Source: Nemophila menziesii
Lineage: Eukaryota > Streptophyta > Magnoliopsida > Boraginales > Hydrophyllaceae
Length of the DNA stretch: 64,000 nucleotides
Assembly: GCA_029959085.1 (NCBI GenBank)
Contig: JARWIR010000002.1
Location: 36,729,733-36,793,732 of the forward strand
Direction of reading: 5' to 3'
Shown here piece after piece: positions 21,858 through 32,189 of the stretch (position 1 is its first letter; the number at the start of each line of letters is the position of its first letter). Below the pieces are notes generated by a model. It did not search any database. It was given only the letters and a program-made list of their open reading frames with translations, and had not been told where the DNA came from. Made by a program: the position numbers and the translations under genes.

Positions 21858-22071
21858 GGCGGCTTTAGATTGATTGGCTCACTATCTATTTTTTCACAAA
21901 TAGAGGAATCAATCTTCATTGTCTTGTCCTTCTTCCATGTATAGAATCCTCGACAACCCAGAGTTCCAATCATTGCATTGATTGTTTCTATAAGTTGTAT
22001 ATGTATTTAGTATTTACTGTTCTATAAGGTGTAAGACTTACCAAGTTATATTACACATGATATCTCCTTTG

Positions 22072-22858
22072 TTAAAATGCCACGACCAACAACTTTTTTG
22101 CTTTCATATTTGCTCTCTGCATTTGATCCTTAACATCCTGGATCTCTTTCCAAAGCTTCAAATTCGTCTCATTTTATCAGGCCTTGGCCTCTGCGAGTTG
22201 ATCCTTAAGAACTTCATTCGTTTCCCAAAGCTGTGAAGCCTCAATTGCTCAGGCATGGGCCTATGCAAGTTGATCCTTAAGAACTTTATTCTCTTTTCAA
22301 AGCTGCAGCATCTCATTTTCTCCCCCAACTCTTAACCGATTATGAAAAGACAAATCTAATCACCTATAAACAAAATAATATATGAAATTAATCAAAATAT
22401 ACAAACATGTTCATTAAATATTGTACATAACTGGTCAGATCAAATAAAAAAATTATTTACATATCATACATGTAATTCAAATATGACTGAAAAAAATTTA
22501 ATTATCTATTTTTGTTTCAATTACCTGATTCACAGCCATACACTACTTATATACCATACTTATATAGGATATTTTTTCTTGTTAAAATTTTATGGCCAAT
22601 GATCCTTTTGTTGTAATGAAAAATAAAATTTAGCAATAATTTTTAAAAAAATATTCAAAAAATTGTACAATATAAATCAATAGATATTTCAATTTTTTAA
22701 TATTTATATACACATTAAATAACTAAAAAAATTAAATTAATATTATATAAAAGAATCTCTCAAATTATTTACCTTTTTGCATCGAATCATGAATCTGCAA
22801 AGCTTGAAGTTGATTTGTATTTTACTTTTAATCTTTTTTTTTGTTTTTCTTTTGTCAT
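22072..22858 (-). pseudogene. Pseudogene A: paralogue with a coiled-coil tail
   Basis: The 5' region on the minus strand (ATG at 22,858 in a CCACCATGAC context, basic start MTKEKQKKR) and about 200 bp upstream closely match pseudogenes B and C. Downstream, 22,072-22,345 reads as a heptad-like coiled coil with two near copies of a 26-residue unit (LWETNEVLKDQLAEAKA) and LKLWKEIQDVKDQMQRAN, ending KKLLVVAF and a stop. About five in-frame stops interrupt it. The coiled coil suggests self-association, but I cannot name the family. An open minus-strand stretch (about 21,858-21,988) lies beyond it at the gypsy LTR edge and may be a further exon. Confidence 0.5.
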
Positions 22859-23751
22859 GGTGGAAAAAGGATAGTAAGTGTTTGAAAATACAAAGATTGT
22901 TGATAATTTATTTAGGAGTTGCTTTTATGATATATATGATAGTGTGAGAATTTGATTATGGCTAAGAAGAGAAGAAACAGGTATTACGATAGTGTAGAGA
23001 AACGGGGTCTATAAAAAAGAAGGGTTCAGTATGATAATTGTTGGATATAGGCTAATATATATAGGATAAATGGAAAGTCGTTAATCCACTGCGAATCAAA
23101 AAACAAATCGGCCGCATACCACTGGTAAGAAATAATGGTAAATTTTAATTTCTTGTATATCCAAAATTACTTCTCCAAAAATGTTGATGCGGTTGTAATT
23201 GTATAGTGGCAAACTCTAGCTCTATTTTTGTCATATCACCTGATTTAATATATACATAACATTAAAACCCCTACTAATGACAGTGGATAAAAAAAAGAGA
23301 AAATCAAACTCACATTGTCATACAAACTATCGAGATACTAACATTCTTCAATATATTCTTCTCTTCTTAGGAGGAAGCCGCCCGTTCATTTTTCTCTTTT
23401 CACGAAGAAAAAATATCCCCCAAAAGTAGAGCTCCTTGTTCGATCCTAGGTGAAAATTTAGTCCAAAAGTAATTAAGGTGAAATTTTAGAAGCTTATGAT
23501 ATAATAATATAAGAGATGATAGGGCTCACTCTGACGATCCTCACACAAGAGGGTAGATGGATTTAATATTAGTTTGACACCGTCTTGCAAGAATGTTCTC
23601 ATTATCAACTTCTCTCTTGCTAAATCCTCTAACAAGGAGAAGCTGGAGTTATCACTTGGACATAGAGTAGATAAAAGACATTTCATTATATAAAAAATAA
23701 TGGTTTAATATGGATGTAATAAATATTAATATGGATAGATAGTTACCTCTT

Positions 23752-23769
23752 AATCTGATCATAGAAGAA
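23752..23769 (+). repeat. Target-site duplication of the LINE, left copy
   Basis: AATCTGATCATAGAAGAA, repeated exactly at 29,362-29,379. On the minus strand it encodes the FFYDQI part of the SPOC-like exon of pseudogene B. Confidence 0.92.
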
Positions 23770-23876
23770 TCCAAATGCCAGACACCGAGAGATCGACTTC
23801 TCTCTTCTTTCTCTAGAATTAGGCCTCTCTCTTTCTCTCTCTTAGGGTTACAGTCTTATTCTTCGATTGAGAAAAA

Positions 23877-25298
23877 TTGAGCACAGATCGTTCATCTCCA
23901 GCAATACGCCAGAGCCACAGCAAGACACGCGATCCCTTCTTCTTCCATGGGTGTTTCTTTGGAATGGGGATATCAACTGATGGCACATGGTGTCTGATCC
24001 AAAAAGCAAGGGTCCAAATTACTGGAAATTACAAAATCATACCGAAGCCCACAAACAAGAAACGGCTATGGATGAATATACAAGAGAATAAGAATGTCAA
24101 GATTAATGACAGGGGATTAAATTCCGACCTATTGCAGAACTGTTATATCCAAAAAATAAATTGCAATACAAAACCTATTTCTGAAACCCTAATCTTGTCT
24201 AATCCTCATCTAATCTCTCTTGTTTTCTCAAATTTGTCACGTTTGTATTCATCTCAATCAACTGCAAGGATGGGTGCATCCTTGGACGGATCACAACCCT
24301 TCGTTAGATCGGACAGTAGCAGTACCAAATCTGGTCTGAAGCAATCAAGACTACAGCCAACGAAAGCTGAACAATTAAAATGGGCCGAAGACAACTTTCG
24401 AGTGGACCTCAAACAACATATCAGATATTTAGAGCGATGCTACGAAGAAGGTGAATTAGGAGATTTGTGTGGCTATGGCATATACGTGGGTATTGATTCT
24501 CAGATAGTTAGTGCAAATTACGAAACTGTTTTTGTGAATGTTTTAAAGAAGGTGAAGTATTCAGTTAAAGATGGTTGGGTGGGTGTTAGATGTATACGGG
24601 ATTTGAATGGGATGTGGAAGAGAGCAGGTTTTGGCAAAGTCTGGACAAGGAGTGGGGCAGAGGACAGCACTGGAATGGTAAATAAATTAAATATGGACAC
24701 ATGAACAAATTCATGGGCTTTATGGTAGATTTTACAATACTGTATAGAAGCAAGGAAATGGAGGATGGGGTTAGTTGGTAATAAGACAGTGGAATCTATA
24801 CTTGAATGGAATTTGGAACATGTAAAAAAAATTAACGAAGAGGAGAAGATGGTACAAAAGTATTCCAAATATAATAGCTTGTGAAGGGAAGAGTGTGAAG
24901 GAGTGATACAAGAATATGGCAGTGGTGAAGTTAACTATAGATATGAAAATATATTCATGTTGCAAGTAGAGGTGGGTTACTGGATGAACGAAGAAGAAGA
25001 GATTAGACATTTTCAATTGAGTTACTTTATTCTGTGCATTCAATTTGGACAGTACGGAAAAGTCAAGAAGCTTCGGGGAGGAATGCACAAATTGATGAGG
25101 GCAGTGGGAAAGGTTTACCGAGACAATGGGACGATGGATTTAGAGATTGGATGGAAAAAGAATGCAGGTCATATCTATGAAGGCACAAATCCAGTTAGAG
25201 GTTTTATCATAAATGAGGGTGGGGAAAGTATCTTAAGCAGGTATAACTATACGAAGAAAGGAGGCGGCCACTCCATGAAAGCCGCAAAGATTAAATGA
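23877..25298 (+). pseudogene. LINE1 ORF1 (broken)
   Basis: One frame (frame of 23,877) is open to a TGA at 24,702-24,704, has several stops in 24,705-24,902, and is open again to the TGA at 25,296-25,298. The opening at 23,877 is not an ATG. Candidate start codons include GMGISTDG and ARMGASLDGS further in. The middle part (EDNFRVDLKQHIRYLERCYEEGE) is acidic and helical-looking. No zinc knuckle is seen, unlike the ORF1 of the second LINE. In L1 elements ORF1 is an RNA-binding protein. The stop overlaps the ORF2 start. Confidence 0.6.
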
Positions 25299-28200
25299 AG
25301 ACCCTTTTCTGGAATGTACAGGGTATTCGAGCGCTCGATGTTGGCTCAATATCGTCCAAGGATGGTGGCCTTTTGTGAAACAATGCTGAGAGAGGTTGAT
25401 TCAAAAGATATTGTGACACGTTTTGGTTTTAGTAACTGTTTTTTTGTGGAACCCACGGGAACACGAGGATGTGCGGTTGAGTGTCGTTTTTAGCAGTGAT
25501 TTCCTTATTATCGTTTTGATTAATGAATTATCATTTTCATATTACATGATCTTCTTACATGCGCCTAATGACTTCAATCAAAGACATGAGATATGGGATG
25601 AAATATCAAATTGGAGCAAAGAAATTTTAGAACCATGGATGATTCTAGGGGATTTTAATGAAATTCTAAACTCTACGGAGAAGCAAAGCAAGAATCAAGC
25701 GAAATTACATCACATTAATGCATTTCTAGATTTTACGCATTATAACTCCCTTATAGAAATTAAATCTAATGGTTGTTTCTTTACTTGGTCTAACAGGATG
25801 GAAGGTGAAAAAAATGTAAAGACAAGGATCGATCAAGGAATGGCAACTTATGAATGGATTGAAAAGTTCCCGAGATCACAAATCTACATACCTCCTGCTA
25901 TAGGGTCGGATCACTCCCCCTTACTTCTCAATTTTGATATAAATATGAAAATAGGGAAAAAAATACTTTAAATTTGAAAGTAGATGGTTAGATAACAATA
26001 ATTGCAAAGAAATTATCGACACTAGTTGGAAAATTCCCTACGACATGATACCCGTACCTAATTTTATATAAAAAAGAGAATTTACGAAAAAAGAATTAAC
26101 TAAGTGGAGCTCGAAAAACTCTAGGAACCACGAAAGAACAATCAAGGCCCTTCAAGAAAAACTTATAAAGATTAATAATACTAATGATGGTAGAGATACC
26201 TCTAAAGAAGAAAACGATATTAAAGAACGAATTAAAATAGAATACGATAAAGAAGAAAAATATTGGTGTGATAGAGCAAGACAAAACTGCCTCACATACG
26301 GAGATAAAAACACTAAATTCTTCCACTTGGCTACTATTAAACGTAGGAAACAGAACCGAGTTACTAGAATAAAAGACAGGAATGGTGAATGGACAGATGA
26401 TTCAGAAGACATTAAAATCTGCTTTCAAAACTTTTATAAAGATCTGTTTAAAGAAAACATTGGTATAGATATGCAGAAGGCAATTGAATTTATTAAACCA
26501 CGAGTTACGAATGACATGAATGTGGAACTAAAAAAAAACCAAAGATGGAAGAAATAGAAAGAGTTGTTATGGAATTATCGGCCTCAAAAGCACCTGGACC
26601 AGATGGACTTAATAGTAAGTTTTATAAAGAATTTTGGGAAATTATTAAGGTAGATGTAATACATATTATTGAGGATTTCTTTGAGAACAATTGTTCAATT
26701 GAAACGATCAACAGCACACTTATCACTTTGATCCCGAAAGGAACTATACAAGAGAATTTAGGAGACTTTAGGCCGATTTCTTGTGTCAATTTCATTTATA
26801 AAATTATTACTAAAATCCTTTCTAACCGCCTAAGGGAAATTATGAATAATATAATTTCTCCTACGCAATCGGCTTTCATTAAAGGTAGGGCTATTCAGGA
26901 CAATATTATTATAGCGCAGGAAATATCGTTTTTTATGAGCAGGAAACGGAAAAACAAAAAACATATGGCAGCAATAAAAATTGATATGGCAAAAGCGTAT
27001 GATCAGGTAAGATGGGATTTCTTTTTTAAAGTATTGGATAAACTAGGCTTTTGCGAAACTTGGATTAAATGGATGAAAAACTGTATCACGTCTGTTTCGT
27101 TTAACATTAACTTGAATGGAGAAAGACTAGAGAACTTTAAACCAGGTAGGGGCCTTAGACAAGGTACCCCTCTCTCCCTTTCTTTTTTCTATTATGACAA
27201 AATCCTTTATTAGCATTATCGACCAATATATAGATGATAATTTGATCAAAGGTATAAAAATCAATAGAAACTGCCCGACGATTTATCACCTTTTATTCGC
27301 AGATGATTCTCTTTTCTTTCTAGAACTGGATGACATGAATATTGAACATTTTAGGGACGGCTTGGATATCTATTGTGCAGGGTCAGGACAGCAAATCAAT
27401 TTACATAAATCAGCCATTCTTTTCAGCAAAGAAACACCAGGGGATATTAAAAATAAGATAACTACAATAATGAATATCACAGAGACGAAGGATCTAGGAT
27501 ACTATCTAGGGATTCCATTATGCAACAAAATATCAAAGGTAGAATCCCTGGATTGGATAGCAAAGAGAGTATTCAAAAACACGGAAGGATGGAAAGCGAA
27601 ATTACTATTAGAAGGGGGCAAAGAAGTACTTATTAAAGCCATTCTCCAAGCCATACCTAATTGCTACATGTCTATTTTCTCTTTTCCAATCAGTTTTTGT
27701 AATAAACTTATATCAGCCATATCTAATTTTTGGTGGAGTTCAGGTGAAAGAAACATGATATACTGGGTTGCTTGGGGAAAGATCGCAGTTAGAAAATTAA
27801 TAGGAGGATTGGGATTTAAAGACTTCAAAAAGATGAATAGTGTACTACTAGCAGCTCAAGCTTGGAGATTAATGAACAACCCCAATAATCTAGCAACAAG
27901 GTTGCTCAAAGGTAGGACATGGAGTTGGGCAAGCATTATAGAAGGTAGAGATTTTATAAAAAAAATATGGAATAAAGATGATAGGAGACGGTAGAGATAC
28001 GAATATATGGGAAGAAAAGTGGATAGATACCAAATAGAAACTAGAAAAACCAGAAGACACTACTATCACAAAGGTTAACGAACTAATGAAAGACAACAAT
28101 GATGAATGGGATTTCGAGAAATTAGATGATCTATTTCCTGAACCTATCATACATCTCTTAAAGAAAACAAAGATTAAAGAATTAGGCACCAAAGATAAAC

Positions 28201-29305
28201 TAATCTGGCCGTTCTCAAAAGATGGCACTTTCAATACAAAGACGGGATACAAGGTTATAATAGAAGAACAAATTATGAACAAGGCAACAACAATGGAAAC
28301 TAAGGCAATGGAAGACTCACCAATCTGGAAGACAATTTGGAGTTCCAACATCCCAAAAAAAATCAAACTATTTATGTGGAGATTAGTTAACAATGCGATA
28401 CCGACAAGAGACAACTTATATAAGAGGAAATGTGCGGATGCTACAAACTGTTTATGGTGTAACCATACTTGGGAGGATGTAGAGAATCTACTTCTCCACT
28501 GCAACATGTGTAAAGATATCTGGGCTGGATCAATCCTACAAATAAAAATACAAGACAATTGGGAGGGGAAAATCGAGAATTGTTTCTTAAAAATCATCCA
28601 AACTTTCTCTAAGGGAGGATGGGAAGAAAATATAGTACGAGACTTTATTATGATTAACCTTTGGAACATTTGGAAAGCAAAAATGAAAGCTATACATGAG
28701 GGGGTTTCTGTATGTGGCACAGGAATTAATATAGCCTCGAAAAAATTAATACAAGAAATACACGGAATTAATTGGACAGCAGGGAAATACAAGGGCTTCA
28801 AGAAAACAGGAGAAGAAAGCGTAGACACAAACGGGGAGGAGCAAAGTCAAGATTTTTCGTTCTTTTGTGATGCGTCGTTCAACAACAAATGGGAGCCTAC
28901 GGGGGTCGCAATCATAGGAGTTAACAACAGTAGTAGTACATCTTTTGAACAAAGCTACAACCTTGATTGCAACTCTGCCTTGGAAGGAGAAGCTAATGCG
29001 GTTCTCAAAGCTACGCAACTAGGTGCAAATTACCCAAGGAAGAAAATCGTAATATACTCAGATAACCTTGAGGTTATTCAAGGTACGAAGAAGGTGTCAA
29101 CAGCGCGTTAGAATATCCAACCCATCTTGCGCAAGATTATCCACATTGCTGAGGAGCTCGGGCAGATCACATTCCAACACATCAGTAGGAAGCTCAACAG
29201 TAAGGCGGACAAGCTTGCAAGGGAAGCTAGACACGGGTCAATGCTCTTATGTCAAAATTCGCTTAGTTTTTTCGACTTATCATCTAGATTAAGCAGATTA
29301 GGGAT
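25295..29305 (+). pseudogene. LINE1 ORF2: endonuclease, RT and RNase H (frameshifted)
   Basis: The ATG at 25,295 overlaps the ORF1 stop as ATGA and starts MKTLFWNVQGIRALD, the normal opening of a plant L1 endonuclease. The frame then shifts near 25,340, 25,430-25,490, 25,965, 26,540, 27,185 and 27,980. Domains in order: APE-type endonuclease (ILGDFNEIL, GSDHSPLLL), RT (KAPGPDGLNSKF, FRPISCVNFIYKI, KIDMAKAYDQV, FADDSLFF), zf-RVT-like region (IKLFMWRLVNNAIPTRDNL, CLWCNHTWEDVENLLLHC), and RNase H (FFCDASFNN, IYSDNLEVIQ, SKADKLAREAR) with an in-frame TAG at 29,109. It would nick target DNA and copy its RNA in place. The RT Asp pair is intact, but the frame is dead. Confidence 0.88.
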
Positions 29306-29329
29306 TGGTTGATTTTTTTTGTTTTTTTC

Positions 29330-29343
29330 GGTGCCTAGGCACC
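29330..29343 (+). other. Perfect palindrome at the LINE1 3' end
   Basis: GGTGCCTAGGCACC is its own reverse complement. It sits between a T-rich run and the poly-A, 18 bp before the A run ends. A 3' hairpin can serve as a recognition site for the LINE's RT in some LINE families; that role here is inferred. Confidence 0.6.
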
Positions 29344-29361
29344 TCCAAATGTCAAAAAAAA

Positions 29362-29379
29362 AATCTGATCATAGAAGAA
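29362..29379 (+). repeat. Target-site duplication of the LINE, right copy
   Basis: Exact copy of 23,752-23,769. The first As could belong to the poly-A tail, so the true duplication is 16-18 bp. Confidence 0.92.
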
Positions 29380-31244
29380 GTATACTCAAATCTGATCTAC
29401 ATGCTGGAAAATTCCTTGGTTCTTGTAGTAATCTTGGCGTGAAATTAGTTCAAACTCCAAGACTTTAGGCATTTTCTTTACTAAACAATATATCTTCTTC
29501 CGAGTTATGCACGGAGTATGAGCATTTATACGATCAAATAGTCCTTCGTGCTTGGGACTATTGAGGACCTTGAAACTTCCCCTAGATAATATAAATAAAT
29601 AACTAATGAATACAAATATTTACTGTACAAATTACATTTCCATACATGTTAATATCTTTTATAGACAAATCATAATCGGTTTTTAATTTTTCTTAACACA
29701 AATATTGAAAACTATATTATAGGCAAAAAAACATGTTTATTACCTCCATGAATAATTTATAGCAGGACTATGTAAATATAGGAAATTTCATATTGATCAT
29801 CAAATTTGCCTACATAAAACACAAACTCAAAGAGTTTTCCATATACTAGCCATAGAAAACCAAAATAAGAGAAAGGAAACGGGTCTAATAAGTAGATAAT
29901 ATAGAATTACTTGGGCCTAAATCATGATGAGAGGATGTCAGATGTGGTTGGGGGCTCTATTTCCTTTTCTAACATTGTTTCAGTTGCGTTTACCTCTCCC
30001 ATAGTTTTGAGGTCATTCTCAGACTCTTTCATTTGAACATGTTTTTTCTCTAGAGTTGGTTGAACAACTGATTTCCCTTTATATATAAACCAACATCAAC
30101 AAATTTTATATGAAACAATGCCAAAGTGAATTTATAGTTTTTGGAAAGCATATAATTAGATGCTAGTCTATAAATATATAATTACTTACGCTCAGACTTT
30201 ATTTTAACACATGTTTTACACATCCATTTTACAGGAGCTGCCGCAATAGCTGAGATAAAGGAAAAAAATAATACTTTAACATATTATACAAGTTTAAAGG
30301 ACATATTATATAGTTCAAAATATGCTCGATACAATATCGTGTCTTGTTTCTCATAACTTCTCAGAACCATAAATCTTTGATAACTTCCTATAGTAGAAGA
30401 AAAAGTAGGGATTAAGAATCATACAGATGTTCTCGACGAATTTTACATTTGTAGCATAAAGAAATTTCACCAATGCTAGTCTCTTTACAAACATCACATA
30501 TTAATCCTGCAATAAATATCATGATATTAACCACTGAAATATGTGATGACATTATGTTACCAGTTCATCTAAATTTTACAATGACAAAATTAATTCATAT
30601 GTAGTGTTAGTTCTCTACAAATGCAAATTAGCGGCAAGCCCTGACTTAAACATTTTGGAAATTTCTTGTTTGCAATTACCTATAATCATGTATCTCAACT
30701 ATGATCTAAAAAATTTAATTATCTATTCTTTCAATTACATGTGATTCACATATGAACCCACCATATTTAAATGAGATATTTTTTCTTGTTGAAATGTCAT
30801 GACCAAAGATCATCATTTTGTTGTAAAGATAAAATTGAATTCAGCAACAATTATAAGAAATATTCAAAAAATTGCAAAATATAAATCAATATATATTTAG
30901 ATTTTTTAATTTTTAAATACACATAAATAACTAAAACAACTATATTAACATTTTATAAAAAAACACTCAAAAATATTTACCTTTTTGCATCACAACATTA
31001 ATCTACAAAGCTTGAAGTTGATTTGTATTTTACATTTACTTTTTTTCTCTCTTTTTTGTTTTGTTCATGGTGGAAAGAGAATTGTAAGTGTTTGAAAATA
31101 GATAATTTGTTTAGGAGTTGTGTTTGTAATATATATGATAGTATGAGAATTTCGTTATGGCAGAGAAGAAAAGAAACGGTGATACTGTGGTGTAGAGAAA
31201 CGGCAGCGTCTATAAATAATAAGCGTTCCGTTCCGTATGAAGAT

Positions 31245-31883
31245 TGTTGGATATGGGCTAAATATATATTTGTGAAGTGTATTGTCTAATTGAACCAGCT
31301 TAATGTGTTTATTTACAAAGTCAGGCTTTCTATTTCTTAATGGGTTGAGTACTTATGGACTTTTATACAAAGCCCATATGTTTTATTATATAAAACTGCT
31401 TTAAATCTCAATTATTTATTTTTGATCACTTTTAGACGGCTCATATTAGAAATCTACGCACTTCATTTAGAAGAATTTCTTTTTCAAACTTCAACTCATT
31501 CTCTTGTTCTTTAGTTTTTTAGTCTTCTGTTGCATCTTTTTCAGAAATAAACTTGGTAATTACCTTCAATATTGTATTAGAGTGTTGAAATCTTCTTTAA
31601 TAATTTGTATAATCTAAATCTTTTCTTGATTAGTTTGCCAACGTAGTTGGTTTGTGTAGTTTATATTAGTTGATAGCTTGAGGGTTTCAGTTTGATTCAT
31701 TGAATATTGTTGAGTAACACGCGTATTACAATTATTATAGTGGACGGCGCTTCTTTCACCGTAACTCAACGTGGACGTAGAAAATTTGTCGAACCAAGAT
31801 AAACCTTTGTTATCTTTATTTTATGTTTTAAATCATTTCTAAAACTATTTAGATACTCAAGTCTTGGATCCAAACTTTTTACA
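31245..31883 (+). repeat. 5' LTR of the old copia element
   Basis: Starts TGTTGGATATGGG and ends TTTTTACA just before the primer site. It matches the 3' LTR at several points, for example 'aatgtgtttattta', 'attgttgagtaaca' and 'cgcttctttcac', with heavy divergence. Confidence 0.7.
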
Positions 31884-31887
31884 AGAG

Positions 31888-31900
31888 TGGTATCAGAGCT
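31888..31900 (+). other. Primer-binding site, initiator tRNA-Met
   Basis: TGGTATCAGAGCT, the usual start of the plant copia primer site, lies 4 bp after the 5' LTR. Confidence 0.85.
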
Positions 31901-32189
31901 TGTTTGAATCTCGTACATATTTGTGGTATATTTTACTCTTCTATGGTTTAATGATCCATATATAAAAGCCGATTTAACTTCATTTAATTTTATGGGTTTC
32001 TGATTTGGTGTTTCCGGGTTCTTGAAAATATTTAAATATTTATCAAAAGTTCTCGTATATTAAAATTTCCTTGGAGAGTTTTAGTTTCTGAAATTTTGTG
32101 GGGTTGTAAACTCGTAATTTCAAAAGTATTTCATGCTTTAAAGTTTCTCCTGAACAGTTAGTACAAACCTATATTTTGTATTGTCCTAA

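Larger units (their letters stand above)
23770..29361 (+). mobile_element. Full-length L1-type LINE (LINE1), decayed
   Basis: The element is bounded by an exact 18-bp target-site duplication and ends with a run of nine A. It is 5,592 bp long with a pyrimidine-rich leader, ORF1, ORF2 (endonuclease, RT, zinc-knuckle-like region, RNase H) and a short 3' end with a T-rich stretch and a perfect 14-bp palindrome. It is inserted opposite in direction to pseudogene B, inside a coding exon. Both ORFs now contain stops or frameshifts. Confidence 0.92.
23348..31068 (-). pseudogene. Pseudogene B: PHD-finger / AIPP2-like gene split by a LINE
   Basis: Minus-strand exons can be followed by splice signals: PHD part 1 at 30,412-30,506 (ICDVCKETS, LCYKCK, RREHLY), PHD part 2 at 30,190-30,249 (VKWMCKTC), linker 29,922-30,080, 29,744-29,809 (PAINYSWR), then GSFKVL-to-FQHVDQI (29,386-29,581). 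The last exon carries on into the LINE target site and resumes beyond it at 23,747-23,769. Two more exons follow, 23,530-23,642 (LIMRTFLQDGVKLIL) and 23,348-23,445 (NKELYFWGIFF). Order and motifs (W-R-G-S-F, INAH.P, LYFWG) match the SPOC-like domain of plant AIPP2-type PHD proteins, nuclear readers of histone marks. Defects: early stop after MNKTKKREKK, stops at the PHD halves, one missing PHD ligand (Tyr-Asp where Tyr-Cys is usual), and TGA at 29,386. Family call is strong; exon ends are approximate. Confidence 0.75.

Noticed and set aside
21858..21988. Open minus-strand stretch (GCRGFYTWKKDK) considered as a GRF zinc finger
   Set aside because: The Cys/His ligands of a GRF finger are not present and it lies after the coiled coil instead of before it; kept only as a possible exon of pseudogene A.
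22800..23060. MADS-box type I start (MTKEKQKKR) for pseudogenes A-C
   Set aside because: Only a short basic stretch is alike; no MADS core follows, and gene B clearly continues into PHD and SPOC-like parts.
27890..28828. 312-codon minus-strand frame inside LINE1
   Set aside because: It lies antisense to the ORF2 RT/zf-RVT region, has no domain similarity that I recognise, and its composition is that expected from the complementary strand.
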